This document shows positions 35,573-47,831 of a stretch of DNA of 64,000 nucleotides, piece after piece. A program made the position numbers and the translations under genes. The notes under the pieces are model-generated. The model was not told the DNA's origin. It saw only the letters and a program-made list of their open reading frames with translations, and searched no databases. Source of the DNA: Roridomyces roridus (lineage: Eukaryota > Basidiomycota > Agaricomycetes > Agaricales > Mycenaceae); NCBI GenBank assembly GCA_029378245.1, contig JARKIF010000160.1, positions 1-64,000 of the forward strand, given 5' to 3'. Each line of letters starts with the position of its first letter. Position 1 is the stretch's first letter.

Positions 35573-38500
35573 ATGTCGAGGCTCGCTCGAGTAGTGGGTC
35601 GACTGCAGAATTTGCCCTCGATCGCGCTCCCGACAGACTATCCAAGGCCATCCGGTGCAAACAAATTAGTCGAGGCTGCTCACCTCGCCCAACTCGATGA
35701 CCGCACCTCGACTGCCCTGCTCAAACTCGCTCTCCACAGCGATGAGAGTGCCCCCTCGGCATTCCATCTGCTGCTGGCCGCATTCACCGTCCTGTTGCAT
35801 CGCTACACCGGTGACACCGACCTTGTCATTGGCTCATCATCACCGACTGCCCGCGACCCCTTGGTTCTCCGTCTATCCGTAGACCCGACAGAACCATTCT
35901 GGGATATCGTTAGACGCGTACAGGACGTCGAGAAGGAGGCCGAGTCCGATTCTGTTCCCTTTGAAGCCCTCACCAGGGAGCTCAACAAAAACAAGGACGA
36001 ATCGCTCGCCGTCCCTGTTTTCCGCGTCCGCTTCTTCGATGAGACGGATGAACCGACGGAGAACTTTATTCGTTCCACCAGCTTGACTTCAGACCTCACC
36101 GTCTTTGTCACACGACCACTCGCCTCCACCCGAGCCTCGTTGGCGCCCCAGATATCGCTGCGGATACTCTACAACTCGCTGCTATTCGCCCCAGCCCGGA
36201 TAGTTTCCATCATCGAACAGCTGTCCGTGCTGCTCCAGAAGGTCGCAGTGGCCCCCCTCTCGCCTGTCGGCTCAGTCCCACTATTAACGCCCTCGCAACG
36301 CGAAAAACTCCCCGATCCCGTCGGTGATCTCGATTGGTGTGGCTGGAAAGGCGCCATCACGGATGTCTTCTCCCGCAATGCCCGCGAGTTCCCCGATCGT
36401 CCTTGCGTCGTGCAGAGCGTCCCTGCGTCCTCGCTTTCTGATGTCCAGGAGAAGATTACCTTTTCGTACGGTGCCATCCGCCACGCCTCGAATATTCTTG
36501 CCCACCATCTCATCAAAGGCGGCGTGCAGCGTGAGGAAGTCGTCATGGTCTACGCGCACCGTTCAGTCGACCTCGTCGTAGCTGTGATGGCCGTTCTCAA
36601 GGCGGGCGCTACCTTCTCGGTCATCGATCCTGCCTACCCGCCCTCGCGCCAGGTTTTGTATCTCGAAGTGGCGCAGCCACGGGGCCTTGTTGTGCTCAAA
36701 GGCGCGGGTACCATCAACCCCACCGTGCGCGAGTTCCTCAGCACGGATCTCAAAATCCGCGTCGAGGTACCGGCAGTGGAGGTGCTTCCCACCGGGGAAA
36801 TATTCGGCGGCATTCTCGAAGGCCAGGGTGGAGAGGACGTGTTGAAATCGCATGCCAACCTGGGGAGCACGGATCCAAACGTCACTCTTGGTCCAGATAG
36901 TATCGGGACCTTGTCTTTCACGACGGGGAGTACGGGCATTCCCAAAGGCGTCAAGGGCAGGCATTTCAGTTTGACGCATTTCTTCCCGTGGATGGGCGAG
37001 CGGTTCGGCCTGAGTGGGGATTCCAAGTTTACGATGCTAAGCGGTATCGCACATGACCCCATTCAGCGCGATAGTAAGTTATCCATTCTATAATTTGTTT
37101 TTTTCTGACAAAATTCTAGTGTTTACGCCCCTCTTCTTTGGTGCTCAACTACACGTCCCCACCGCGGATGATATTGGTATCCCCGGTCGCCTCGCAGAGT
37201 GGATGGCCTTATCCGGTGTGACCATAACGCACCTCACACCCGCTATGGGCCAACTCCTCTCCGCCCAAGCAACGGCCCAAATCCCAACCCTCGCCAACGC
37301 GTTCTTCGTCGGCGACGTGCTAACCAAACGCGACTGCCTGCGTCTCCAGGCGCTTGCCGCAAACGTTCGGATCATCAACATGTACGGAACGACCGAGACG
37401 CAGCGCGCTGTATCCTACTTTGCGATTCCGCCGGTGAGCGAGGACCCGACGTTCCTGGCTACGCAGAAGGATATCATGCCTGCGGGTTCAGGGATGATTG
37501 ACGTACAGCTTCTTGTGGTGAATCGGAATGATAGGACTGTGCCTTGTGCCGTTGGCGAGGTGGGGGAGATTTACGTCCGGTCGGGGGGATTGGCGGAGGG
37601 CTACCTTGATGCTGCGGCGACCAAGGAAAAGTTTGTGGAGAATTGGTTCGCTTCTTCTGCCACGGCGGCGAGGAGGGATACGATTCGGCACCCGGGTGCC
37701 AACGGGCTACCTGGACCCGAGGCGCGGTATTGGAAGGGCGTGAGGGACCGGATGTATCGTTCCGGGGACCTGGGACGATATATGCCGGATGGGATGGTGG
37801 AGTGTACCGGCCGGGCGGACGACCAGGTCAAGATTCGTGGGTTCCGCATCGAGTTGGGGGAGATTGACACGCATTTGAGTCAACATGCGCTCGTGAGGGA
37901 GAATGTTACGCTGGTCAGGCGTGATAAGGACGAGGAGAAGATTTTGGTTAGCTATTTCGTGCCGCTGGATGGGCCGGCGTTGAACGACTATGCGAGCGAG
38001 GTCACGGATGGGGAGGAGGACAAGGGGTTGGTGCAGGGAATCAAGAAGTATCGCAGGTTGATCAAGGATATCCGCGAGCATTTGAAGAAGAAGCTGCCGA
38101 GTTACAGTGTGCCCTCACGTATGTCGTTTCTCTTTCACTTTTTCCTATTCTTATTTTTTTGGATAGTTTTCGTTCCTCTTCGCCGCATGCCGCTCAACCC
38201 CAACGGCAAGATCGACAAACCGGCGTTGCCGTTCCCTGACACCGCCCAAGCAGCAGCTAGCACGTCTGGTTCCTCCGCCCGAAACACAACGGAGGATACC
38301 GTTCGCCAGATTTGGGCATCACTCCTCCCGAATCCACCCCCGACTATTCCGTCCGACGAGAGCTTCTTTGATCTCGGAGGCCACTCGATCCTCGCTACGC
38401 GGCTCATATTCGAGATCCGCAAGGCATTTGTGATCGACGCGCCGCTTGGGCTTGTGTTTGAGCGGCCGACTGTTGCGGGGCTCGTCGAGGCGATCGAGAC

Positions 38501-40007
38501 GCTTAGGAATGCGGATTTGGGCTTGTCGTCTGCGCCTGCGCCTGTATCTGCTTCTGCAGCGAATACTCAGCCTGCTCAAAGTGCAGCAGTGCTCGAATAC
38601 GGGGATGATCTCGAGCAGCTGCTTCCTCATCTGCAGGAATCCTACCCCGCGTTGCCGGTGGATTATGGTGTGAAACCGTTGACGATATTCCTAACTGGAG
38701 CGACGGGCTTCCTTGGGGCGTTTATACTCAAGGATCTGCTTGTGCGTGATACGAGGGTGGGGAAGGTGGTGTGTCTTGTCCGGGCTGAGGACGAGGAGAA
38801 GGGGATGGAGAGGCTCAGGGTGGGGGCGAAGGATCGGGGGTGCTGGGACGAGGGGTGGGTGGGGAGTGGGAGGGTAGAGGTCGTTGCGGGTGATTTGGCC
38901 GTCGAGTTCTTTGGCTTGGGTAAAGAAAAGTGGGCAAAGGTCGCGGAGGAGGCGGATGCGGTGATTCACAACGGTGCTCTCGTGAGTCTATTTCCATTTT
39001 ATCGGAACTATTTTCCGACGTTGGGCAGGTCCATTGGGTGTATCCATACGACAAGCTTCGCTCTGCGAACGTTCTGGCTACGCTGACCGCGATTGATTTC
39101 GCGTCGACGGGCAAGCAGAAACACCTGGTGTTTGTTTCGTCGACGTCTGCGATCGATTCGGAGCATTATGTGCAGCTTTCGGATTCGTTGACCAGCGGAC
39201 ATTCCAAGTATCGGGGTGTACCGGAGAACGATAGCCTCGAGGGCGCGAGGGCGAGTTTGAAGACTGGGTATGGACAGACTAAGTGGGTATCGGAAAAGTT
39301 GTTGTCCGAGGCGGGCAAGCGGGGGCTGCGGGGGCATATTGTGAGGCCGGGCTATGTTGTTGGTGATTCTTCCACGGCTGGTGAGTTTGATTTCATCTTT
39401 CATCTTGCACGACATGCTTAAAACGAATGCAGTTACGAACACCGACGACTTTATCTGGCGGCTTGTCAAGGGATGCATTCAACTGGGTCTTGTGCCCGAC
39501 ATCAACAATACGATAAACATGGTACCCGTGGACCACGTCGCGCGGTGTACTACGCTCGCAGCCATCGCCCCTCTTCCTAGTGCTCCGCTCTCAGTGCTGC
39601 ACATCACCGCGCGACCGCTGCCCACCTACAACGGCCTCCTCGGTCCCCTCGCGCAGTACGGTTTCAGCACGTCGCAGTGCGAGTACATCGTCTGGCGGCG
39701 TCGGCTCGAGCAGCATGTGATGGAGACGCAGGACAACGCGCTGTTCCCGCTACTGCACTTTGTCCTCGATGACCTGCCTACAAGCACCAAGTCACCGGAA
39801 TTAGACGATGCGAATACGGTGGCGCTGCTTACCGCGCAGGGTGAGGCGCCGGATAGCACGGTCGGGGAGGAGTTGATGGGCAAGTACCTTGCGTGGCTGG
39901 TGCGTGCTGGGTTCCTTCCGGCGCCTACGGAAGCGGGTCCGAAAAAAGTGCTCCCTGATTTGGGAGAGGGTGTCGTCATCAAGGCTGCTGGACGCAGTGG
40001 AAACTGA
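35573..40007 (+). CDS. LYS2: L-2-aminoadipate reductase, large subunit
   Basis: Cytosolic multidomain enzyme of the fungal alpha-aminoadipate lysine pathway. It adenylates alpha-aminoadipate, holds it on a phosphopantetheine arm and reduces it with NADPH to the semialdehyde. Introns 37074-37119, 38119-38166, 38982-39028 and 39381-39432 leave exactly 1413 codons plus stop, the usual family length. An N-terminal condensation-like region comes first. The adenylation domain carries TGSTGIPKGVKG at about residue 452 and later MYGTTETQRAV, YRSGDLGRY and LNPNGKIDKPALP. The carrier domain carries LGGHSIL at about residue 903. The reductase domain starts IFLTGATGFLGAFIL at about residue 1011, with SAIDSEHY, TGYGQTKWVSE and HIVRPGYVVGD. 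It needs a phosphopantetheinyl transferase (Lys5) encoded elsewhere. The next enzyme of the pathway is encoded 950 bp away, tail to tail. Confidence 0.96.
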
Positions 40008-40117
40008 AATTTAGATTTCTTGGTTTGTAGTGTACGATAGTTACAAAAAACTGCTCAAAAGAGATCAGCGTAGCTCTCGCGTGAGGGTACGAAGAAGAGT
40101 GTACGTGTCTTTGTTGG

Positions 40118-40342
40118 TCACGAGTGGGTCACCGCGCGCTTTATCTTGCGCCGGGGCTGGGGCTCTACGATGCCTTTGATCGGGGTGGTGGTATTCCGCC
40201 GCTCCTCCATGGCTTTCAGTGATTCAGTCCAGAGACGTAGGGTATATGTCTGGAGATCGCGGGAGTAGATGGCGATGGCAAGACTCGCGCCGTCGTCGTT
40301 GTCTTTGTCGACGTCGTCTGGTGGGCGAGCCGCCTGGGTCAT
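40118..40342 (-). CDS. Possible small protein, 74 residues
   Basis: Short frame from an ATG at 40342: acidic N-terminus (DDVDKDNDDG), a helix ATG-proximal YSRDLQTYTLRLWTESLKAMEE-like segment, and a basic C-terminus (QPRRKIKR). It lies alone between the 3' ends of LYS2 and LYS9. The composition looks coding but the length is marginal and the family is not recognised. Confidence 0.4.
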   Translation of the reverse strand: MTQAARPPDDVDKDNDDGASLAIAIYSRDLQTYTLRLWTESLKAMEERRNTTTPIKGIVEPQPRRKIKRAVTHS

Positions 40343-40953
40343 GGCTTCGGTGCAATGTCTGAAGGGGAATCGGAAATGAAATGAAATTCGCGGACGGACT
40401 CTTATAGCCCCGGGGTGCGGCGCGGTTCAAGCAAAGCAACCGGAGCTTGTTCTGATTCATGTTTTCGCGGGACGCGTTATCCTCTCTCCCACAGAAGGAC
40501 GTCAAAGATGCTCCACAGCTGTACTTAGTTGATAACATTAACCGCCGGGGATGGAATGTAGCGCGCGACGAGCAAGTCTCGGTAGTTTGTGTCGGATAGG
40601 GTTCGGTAGCCTGTCCGAGCGGTAGTCTGGGGACTGAGCAGCCATTGAACGGTCACGGTGGTGGGGAGCAAGATGAAATATTACGGTGATTTGTTTTTGA
40701 TGGCGGATCTACTTTTGACCTCGTACTCCACCGTGCCTGGTTCGCTTCGCCAAGACTCCTACTGCAGCTCCACTGTCCAGGGTCGTGCACCGTCGGCTCA
40801 CCAGTCGCCACTCTGGCGGACAATGACATCACTCGCGAGATGAACGTGGTCTTGGGCCGCGGCTTTAGACATACACCTCGGACGGTTCCTGTATTCAAGT
40901 CTCTGTGACCGCAAGCTACGAGCAATGACACTATTTCCAACAACATATTTCCG
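40343..40953. other. Intergenic region 3' of LYS9
   Basis: No supported feature is seen. Confidence 0.5.
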
Positions 40954-42516
40954 CTACAGAACCCTCTCAACGAGTAGAAGACCCTCGCTATTCAATATCT
41001 CTCGAATCGGATCGCAATATTCCTTGGTGTACGGCGCATGGATGCCTGGAGTGCTGAAAACGCCATCCAGGACCAACTGACACGCAATCCCACACGGAAC
41101 ACCGACGGTCCTCGCCATGGCGGAAGTGCCCCCGGGTGTACCGTACTCTTCGAGCGTCGCGACGATGGCTTCCTGAAGTAGCCATGGTCGGACTCGCATG
41201 GAAAGACAAGAAAGAATCAAGTCACACGCACCTGTTTGCCATCGGCCCACTCGACGACGTATTTTTGCTCCATGAGGATCAGGTCGCGCTCGCCGGGTTG
41301 GTACTGCATGAGGGCCTCCAACCGCGCGCAGAGGGTGTCGAGAAGAGTGCCTCTACTCACGACGAGCTTCTCGCTGGAGAAGAGGCCCACCCACCGCATT
41401 GCTGCAAGGATACGCTCTTCCTCTGCAGTGGAGGGAAATGTGCATAGCTGGACGATTCGAGCTACCAATGCACTAGGAGGCTGGTATCAGCGAGAGGTCA
41501 CTGCTGGACACTACCAACTCACCTTTCGTCACTCCCACTGGCTCCACAGGCACGCTGTGTCGCCTCTGCCCACGTCAGCCCATCCACGAGCCAGTCCTTC
41601 ACATCCGTTGCGAGCCACCCGAGCTTGATTAGCGCAGCCATGAACGCGGGAAACCCCGCATAGCGGAGTGTGCCACGGACGACGGTATGTGCCTCGGGTA
41701 TGCGGTAAAACTCGCGGAACGGGACCGAGTCGCGATTCGGGAACATTTCGAGGGCGTGTGGGAATCCAGAGATGGTCGTGGGCTGCGCGCGTGCCATGAG
41801 GTCTGCACCGGCGATTTCGACCACGGACCCAGAGGACAGGAAGGATGAAGAATTCAAGTGGGCTAATAAAACTCCGCGCGGGGACCAAGAGAATTTGTAT
41901 TGGAGCGGATTCGTGGAGGCGCATTCTGGAGCTGGGAAGGCACCGCAGGAGAGGTGGAACTCTTTTACCTGCCAGGTGTCTCAGGAAGGAGCGGCAAAGG
42001 TGAGAGTATAGACCCACTTTACCGCCTTTAGCGTGCACCTCGTCGATGATTTTGACTGCATATAGGTGGTCGATCCCGGGGTCCAGCCCAGCCTCGTTCA
42101 GCACGACGATACCCGCGTCCCGAGCAGCAGTATCGAGGGCTTGTATTGCGGGGGAGATGTAGGAGGTCGTGACGACATGCGTCTTCCCCTTGATCGCAGC
42201 CTGTATGACGGTCGCGTGGTATATGTATGGAACGAGCGAGATGACCAGGTCGTGTGCGGCGACGGCTGCTTCGAGCTCAGTTGTATCTGCTGCTGCGACG
42301 TCCAGTACCAGGGGCGTGGCGCGTGGGATTGAAGAGCAGAAGGCGGAGGCGGAGGCCGAGGTGCGACAAGCTGGGTGAGAAGCGCGTCAGTTGGATAATA
42401 CTAAGATGGGAAGACTTGGGCTTGCCGACGGTCAGGGTGTTGGAAGGGTTACGTGCAAGATATTCTGCACAGGGTCCCGCGACGAAGCCGCTTCCTAGGA
42501 GGAGAATTTTTGGCAT
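40954..42516 (-). CDS. LYS9: Saccharopine dehydrogenase (NADP+, L-glutamate-forming)
   Basis: Saccharopine reductase condenses alpha-aminoadipate semialdehyde with glutamate and reduces the imine to saccharopine. This is the step directly after Lys2. The start MPKILLLGSGFVAGPCAEYL is the classic Rossmann N-terminus of the family. Readable later blocks include the catalytic-domain segments LNEAGLDPGIDHLYAVKIID and EVHAKGGKV, then FREFYRIPEAHTVVRGTLRY, GFPAFMAALIKLGWL, RLEALMQYQPGERDLILMEQ, and the C-terminus TPGGTSAMARTVGVPCGIACQ, STPGIHAPY, ending EGLLLVERVL. Several short introns are present (for example near 41190 and 41480). No spermidine-synthase domain is seen upstream of the first Met, although an SPE3-LYS9 chimera has been described from basidiomycetes such as Cryptococcus and Ustilago. 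A TATA-like TTATAAG lies upstream near 42548. Confidence 0.93.
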
Positions 42517-42812
42517 GGTTAGAGTTACATGTCTCTCATTGGCGGCTTATAAGTTGAACCATCAAAATCGAGTCAGAAAAGGATTCCAAATGGGTTGCCG
42601 AAGGGAGCTCCGCTGCCTCCGCTGAGTGTCCTTCAGCTTGAGGTACAGGTTGACGACTCGCCCATGTTCACTTTTTTTTTTGGCTACCTCTTGAGTTTCG
42701 GAGGCAATTGTTAAGGAACGGTTTACGCATTCAGGGCTGAACTTCTGCTCCGTACCCTGCAATTCCAGACCAAGAAGGCTTGACAGAAGAAGGTCCAGAC
42801 TGAAAGAGTCTA

Positions 42813-43225
42813 CAGTGTCCGCCCTAAGCCTTAAGGCCTTAGAGGTCTTAAGCCTTAATAAGGCCTTAAGTTAAGCCTTAGCTTGGGCCGGTCCAGCAAG
42901 TTCAGGCCTTAAGCATCACGTGTCGAGTCTGATCCGGACCCGGCAGAGCTGATGATTGATCGGACCGGGCGGAGTTTGTTTGATGATGGCACAGAGGGAA
43001 GGCTGTTTGCAGTGGAGATTTACCTTGGCCATGGGGATGTCTGGGGAGAGTAAATCAAGGGTGGACAGTGCATAGTGAAGGTTTTTCCATAGGCCTTCAG
43101 GGTACAAATGAATTTCCTTTTTTGGTCTTAAGGCCTCAGCCCCAGACCTTAGCTTAAGGCCTCAACCTTAAGTTAAGCCTTAACTTCCCGGAGGGTCGAT
43201 ATTTAAGGCCTTAAGGCGAACACTG
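42813..43225. mobile_element. Small TIR element (MITE candidate, hAT-like ends)
   Basis: The ends are inverted: CAGTGTCCGCC at the left and GGCGAACACTG at the right (CAGTGTTCGCC when reversed). Both are followed inward by TTAAGGCCTTA and many related AAGGCCTTAAG palindromes. The 413-bp interior has no ORF. Flanks GAAAGAGT (42802-42809) and GAAAGAGA (43226-43233) match in 7 of 8 positions, although three bases separate the left one from the CAGTG end. CAGTG-type ends with 8-bp duplications fit the hAT superfamily. It fills most of the 749-bp divergent promoter between LYS9 and the 43266 gene, ending 40 bp before that gene's first ATG. Confidence 0.65.
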
Positions 43226-43265
43226 GAAAGAGACGGTCGATTGAAACCGAAAACGGAAATAGCAT

Positions 43266-44221
43266 ATGTCATTTTCTGGTGGCGGTGCACCCTCCCTCTC
43301 CGCACGACGACGACGACCGTCTGACGCTTCGCCCACCATGTCTGCAGCCAACCCTTCCAATTCAGCCAACTCAGCCAACTCAGCCAACCCGTCCGGTTCT
43401 GCCCCAGTCTCGGGTTCCAACGCGGCCTCGGGCTCCAACGTGGCCTCGGGCTCAAACGCGCCCTCGGGCAGCGCGGCACCAGGATCAAGCGCAGGGCCCA
43501 GCATCGCGCAGACAGACCCTGCTGGAGGCGTCACCATTACCCAGCCTCCTCAGACCGCCACCTCCTTCTACAAAATCGCCCCCAACAACCTCATGACCAT
43601 TGCCTGGAACTTTACCTATGTCATCGCCACCCCGACCAGCCTCACTCTCAGCGCCGTCTGTGCCAACGGCAACACCTACGCTGTCGGTCCTGACTCCAAT
43701 GGCCACCTCCCAGGGACAGCGACCTCGGTCGTATGGGACATTTACTCTTACCAGCAGGTGCGTTTCACCGCCAGCACTTTTTTTGGTGGAACGCGTGATT
43801 GATGACGGACGGACGTTAGGCCCATCTCCAAACCCCGTTGCCGCAAGCAACGTGTACGCTACATATGTGGGATGACCGTGGGCCCGACGCGACCGTTGCG
43901 CCTGGTCTGATGAGCCCCAATACTGCCCTCGCATTCGCCCTCTATACTCCCCAAGGGTACACGCCATTAGCAAGTGGTGAGTTTGATCGTTCTCTTTTTC
44001 GAAGCCGCTCCCGTGGCGACGAACTCGTCGGGGACGTTTTCTTCTCTTTCATCCTGACATGCGCATCATCGGCTGACTTGACTTGACTTCCAGGCTGGAC
44101 CTGCACAGGCTGCAACGCCGGCACGCGGTCGATCGCCGCCCCATCCGCCTTTGCTGGCCTGTTCCTCACGCTTCTCGTCATGCTTGTTTCCGGCTTCCGT
44201 CTCCTCCGGAGCCACGCATGA
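43266..44221 (+). CDS. DUF7137-type single-span membrane protein
   Basis: Three exons (introns 43758-43819 and 43977-44093) leave 258 codons plus stop. A Ser/Asn/Ala-rich low-complexity N-terminus (GSNAASGSNVASGSNAPSG) is followed by a beta-rich core: ITQPPQTATSFYKIAPNN, TIAWNFTYVIATPTSLTLSA, LPGTATSVVWDIYSYQQ, LPQATCTLHMWDDRGP, LMSPNTALAFALYTPQGYTPL. A WTCTGCNAG pair of cysteines comes next, then a C-terminal transmembrane helix (AGLFLTLLVMLVSGF) with a short basic tail. This order matches a fungal family known only by a DUF number; it is probably a surface or secretory-pathway protein. A later ATG at 43338 (MSAANPS) is an alternative start, since no signal peptide follows the first. Confidence 0.8.
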
Positions 44222-45723
44222 TTAGGGCATCGTTTCACGGGTTTACGCGGACTCGTCGTATACAGTTTGGTTTTGGTCAGGACACTCACGACGCACACGC
44301 ACGCATCCACGCACCCACGCACGGACTACATACGTAGCTGGTAGTTTTCCATCCTTTTTTCTCGAGTAGTTACTTAGATGTTACTGTGTTAATTTTGGCG
44401 GACTCGATTTAGCCACAGGCTATTAGAAGAGCGGGTCGTCGGCTTGCGTCTGATGGTTTTGCGGGGTGTGTGGAGGAGAGCCTAGCGAGGAGCTCTGGAC
44501 CTTGAAAAGAGTCGGCCGTCATCATTTATCATGATCTGCCATCATGATCGTGGCTTTCAGCTCAACATCCACTATGACAGTTCCTGCGTGTATCTTGCTT
44601 CGTCTAGTCTGGTACCAGTCCTCCATTTCTCCCTAATGCTCAAATCGTCAATGGTCTTCCGGGATCTTCTGCCAAAGGACGCTCTCTCATTCGAATTTCG
44701 GAGTCATTATTCGCCGATGCTAGCGCCAGTTCGTTCAAAGTTCATTCAAGTCTCGATACTTACGGCCGTGGACATGCATATGTATAGGACAAGATAGTTC
44801 ACTGGGGTCTTTTTTTCTTGATAATCCGGGAGTGGCTGATTTCTCCACCCGCACTTCTGGGAACAACTACCCGACGTTGTGAGCACAAAGTTCCGGATGG
44901 ATTGCAATACTACTCGAACCGACGGCTATGTATTCGAACTGCACGATTTCCTTCGTGCTCAGGTAACCGATGCTCGCTGTCCCTAACAGTACGTGTTTCT
45001 GCTCGTTCTCCTCCGCTGCTATGTCTGGCTCTTATAAGTTATAAGGCTCAAACCACCATATCTTTAGCACACGGGAGGCCTTAAAATTACTCAATTCCAG
45101 TCATAGTCTCACATCTCACCTGCCTGCATTCGTAGGCATACGTCTCTGCTTTCGACTAAAGGGAAGTTCCTACCTCGTTCATTCTCATGCATTTGACAAA
45201 TGCGACGGATCTTCTAATATCTTGGGCGAAGTACTACGATGAATACATAGCCTCGTGATTCTCTACCTGCTGCTTCTCAACTGTGGTATTCGAAATCGAA
45301 CCATGCGAGTGACTCCAGACCCCGCTCTTTCCTTTGAACGTACTTACATACAGATACTTGCCAACGAACAGTCAATCCCATGATCCCAATTGAAGCGGTC
45401 GGGACTTCGAAATTCCTGCAGTTTATTCCGAGAACTACTATGTAGTTAAGTAGGTCGAATGCGGAGTTGGGGATCTTGTCCGAGCGAGATGAGGACACGC
45501 AAGCGGCAATGTCACTGCTTGGCAGTCGTCTCAATTCTGTGGGTATTAAGGTTTGATTCGGTGTCCGAGTAGGTTGTAATGTTCAAACTGTACCTGTGAG
45601 AAGTACGCGGAATATACAGCAAGAATACTTGTACAACGGGATAAGCTAGTCCGAAAGCCAGCGAGGGCACAAGAAACAACTACAGGTACAAGATAGTATG
45701 TATGTACACCTACAAGAAATTAA
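44222..45723. other. Long stretch without a supported gene
   Basis: It lies between two 3' ends. Scattered open segments (for example plus 44880-44950 and minus 45277-45534) could be exons of a decayed gene but could not be joined. Confidence 0.4.
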
Positions 45724-47269
45724 TCAATACTCGTCCCCGCTCCCCGAACGTTCGGGCGGCTGCCCCGCATCCCGCGCCTCCGAATCATCGTAGTAGGTTT
45801 CGGGATACCCTCTGTTGTCCGCTGCTTGCCCGTGCCCGGACATCGACATTAATGGTCGCAACAGCATGCTCCCGGGTGGTAGATGGGCTGGACTATTATT
45901 ATTAACAGACGACGGCGGTGGTGGCCTGTCTATCTGCGCATGGTTGTCCAGGTACGTCGGGTACGCCGGTGTCAATGGGGTCGTCATGGGAGATTGGTGG
46001 TAGATCTCCCCTCCTCCTCCCCGTGAGGTGGATGGCGGCGACCAGATTGGGTGACGATAATCCAGTCCGCCGTAAGACTGCTGCTGCTGCTGGGTGTCCG
46101 ACGGATACCGAAGAGGTTGGTGGCCATGATCTACACCGTAGGACCCACGAGAAAGCGGGTGCGAAAACGATCGGTGAGATGCACCGTGGTAGCCGAGGTC
46201 ATCGCCATACAGACTCATACTGCGCCGAATCGGGCCAAGGCCAGGCGAGTCGTACTCCTTCTTGGCCTTGCGCCACTGTTTACGAAGTTCCTTGAATTCT
46301 GGCAGCAGAACGGAAATGAGCTCAAGGTTTGATTCGAAAAACTTGAAGTGAGGGCGCACCGTTGGGACTCCGCTTGGGACCGTGTTTTTGCATCTGAACA
46401 TGGGCGTTCAAATGATTGAGCGTACCATACGCCTTGGTGCATTCCGGCCACGAGCAGTGGTACAACCGCTCAATCTCGTCGTACCGCCGTCGAGGTCGCT
46501 TGCGCACTGTATTCCCAGCAAGTGCAACGAAGGAATAATTCTTTTCTGTGGACGTGGATTCCTGAGAAGGCGCCGTGGACGAGGAAGACGTGGCTGTTCC
46601 CGGTGGCGAGGACCCATATGTGTTTTCCTCGCTCCGCAAGATGTACTGCGGCGAGTTGGAGATGGAAGGAAAGGATGGCTGGAATGGAGAGACATCGCCG
46701 AGCGAACGGGCGTCCTCCTGTCGCAGGGAGCCGAGACTGGCGACGCGGGGAAGAAAGGGCGATTCCGGGGAGCGAGAGGCTTCCACCTCGTAATCATTGT
46801 TGTTGTAGTTGTAGTGATTGTGTGCCCCCGCGACCTGAGGCATAGCCGCGTCAGAGATACGGCGCTGGTCTGTGGATATTCTAGGCAGCGCGCCATATGA
46901 TCGTGGTTGGGTGTAAGGCGCGCTCTGGAAGCGATTTTGGGACTGGTGCGCGCTCATGGGAAGAGCTGCCGGGTCGTGGGCAGAAGATTCGCGCGTGGTG
47001 TATGGAAACGCATAGGGAGTTGCAGACCCGAAGGAAAAATGGGTCGGGGAGCGAGAGTCGCGTGGGCCGTATTCGTAGTTGGCCTCCCCAGGCGAGGGTG
47101 GGACTCGGAGGGCGTCGTCGTCCACGGTGACGGAAGAAGAATGGGATACGACCGAGTCGGCCGCGAAATGATTTACTATGTGGTGCAGCAGGCTGCGGGG
47201 AATGGATGGATCCTGGGCTGGGACCTCGTCGGAAAACAGGCTGGGGCGGGGCAGATGGACAGAGAGCAT
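45724..47269 (-). CDS. C2H2 zinc-finger transcription factor
   Basis: Two exons with an intron of 61 nt after HGPKRSPN leave 494 codons plus stop. A 260-residue Ser/Pro-rich N-terminal part (with a proline-directed RSPTHFSFG segment and an Asn/Tyr run) precedes a basic stretch RKRPRRRYDEIERLYHC. One C2H2 finger follows: C-SWPE-C, KAYGTLNHLNAHVQMQKHG. Splicing then joins the finger directly to a basic helix EFKELRKQWRKAKKEYD, a combination conserved in a family of fungal regulators. The C-terminus is Gly/Ser/Pro/Gln-rich. It is presumably nuclear; targets are unknown. The ATG at 47269 is internal to an open frame that extends upstream (RRPSLQD) to a possible acceptor at ATACAG, so a 5' exon may exist. 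Confidence 0.82.
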
Positions 47270-47831
47270 ATCCTGGAGTGAAGGGCGTCGATTTGGCTGT
47301 ATACAAGGTCATGATAGCTACAGGTCGGTTCAGCATTCAGATCTGAGATATCACGTCAGTCCCCTTCTGGTCTTCGGCTTCCAAACTCACTTCCAACACC
47401 GCTGCCTGACCCGCCATACCGCTGCGGTCGCACCTCATCTTCCGGCGTTTCGTCCAGACGCATCAGACGGCCCACCCCGCCCGACTCGCACGGCGGCGTC
47501 GGCCGCTTCCATCTGTTCCTCTCCAAATATGGCCATAAAGCCACCGTTTGGGAATATGCGGAGATGCAGACGTCGATGCCCCCCGACGAAGGAGAGGTGG
47601 CGACAGATCCGGACGGCTACGCTTCTCATCAACCAGTGGCTTCTGGAATGTGTGCGGGAGAACGAGCCAGTGCCGAATATTCAGAATGAATTCCAGACGA
47701 ATAGGACTCGTTCGTGATTTCTACGTTGCGCGACCGAGAAGGCTCGGGGCGGAAGGGAACATCCGGAAGAGCTTATACCTATATCGTGTCTCGGGACCGC
47801 TGTTTGACCGCTGTTCATGCTATAGAGTACG
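47270..47831. other. Region between the zinc-finger gene and the orphan exons
   Basis: May hold 5' exons of the zinc-finger gene (-) or of the plus-strand orphan exons. None could be fixed. Confidence 0.35.

Noticed and set aside
45277..45534. Fourth DUF6534-type copy on the minus strand
   Set aside because: A vague resemblance in one short segment (SRSDKIPNSAFDLLNYIV) without the flanking conserved exons is not enough.
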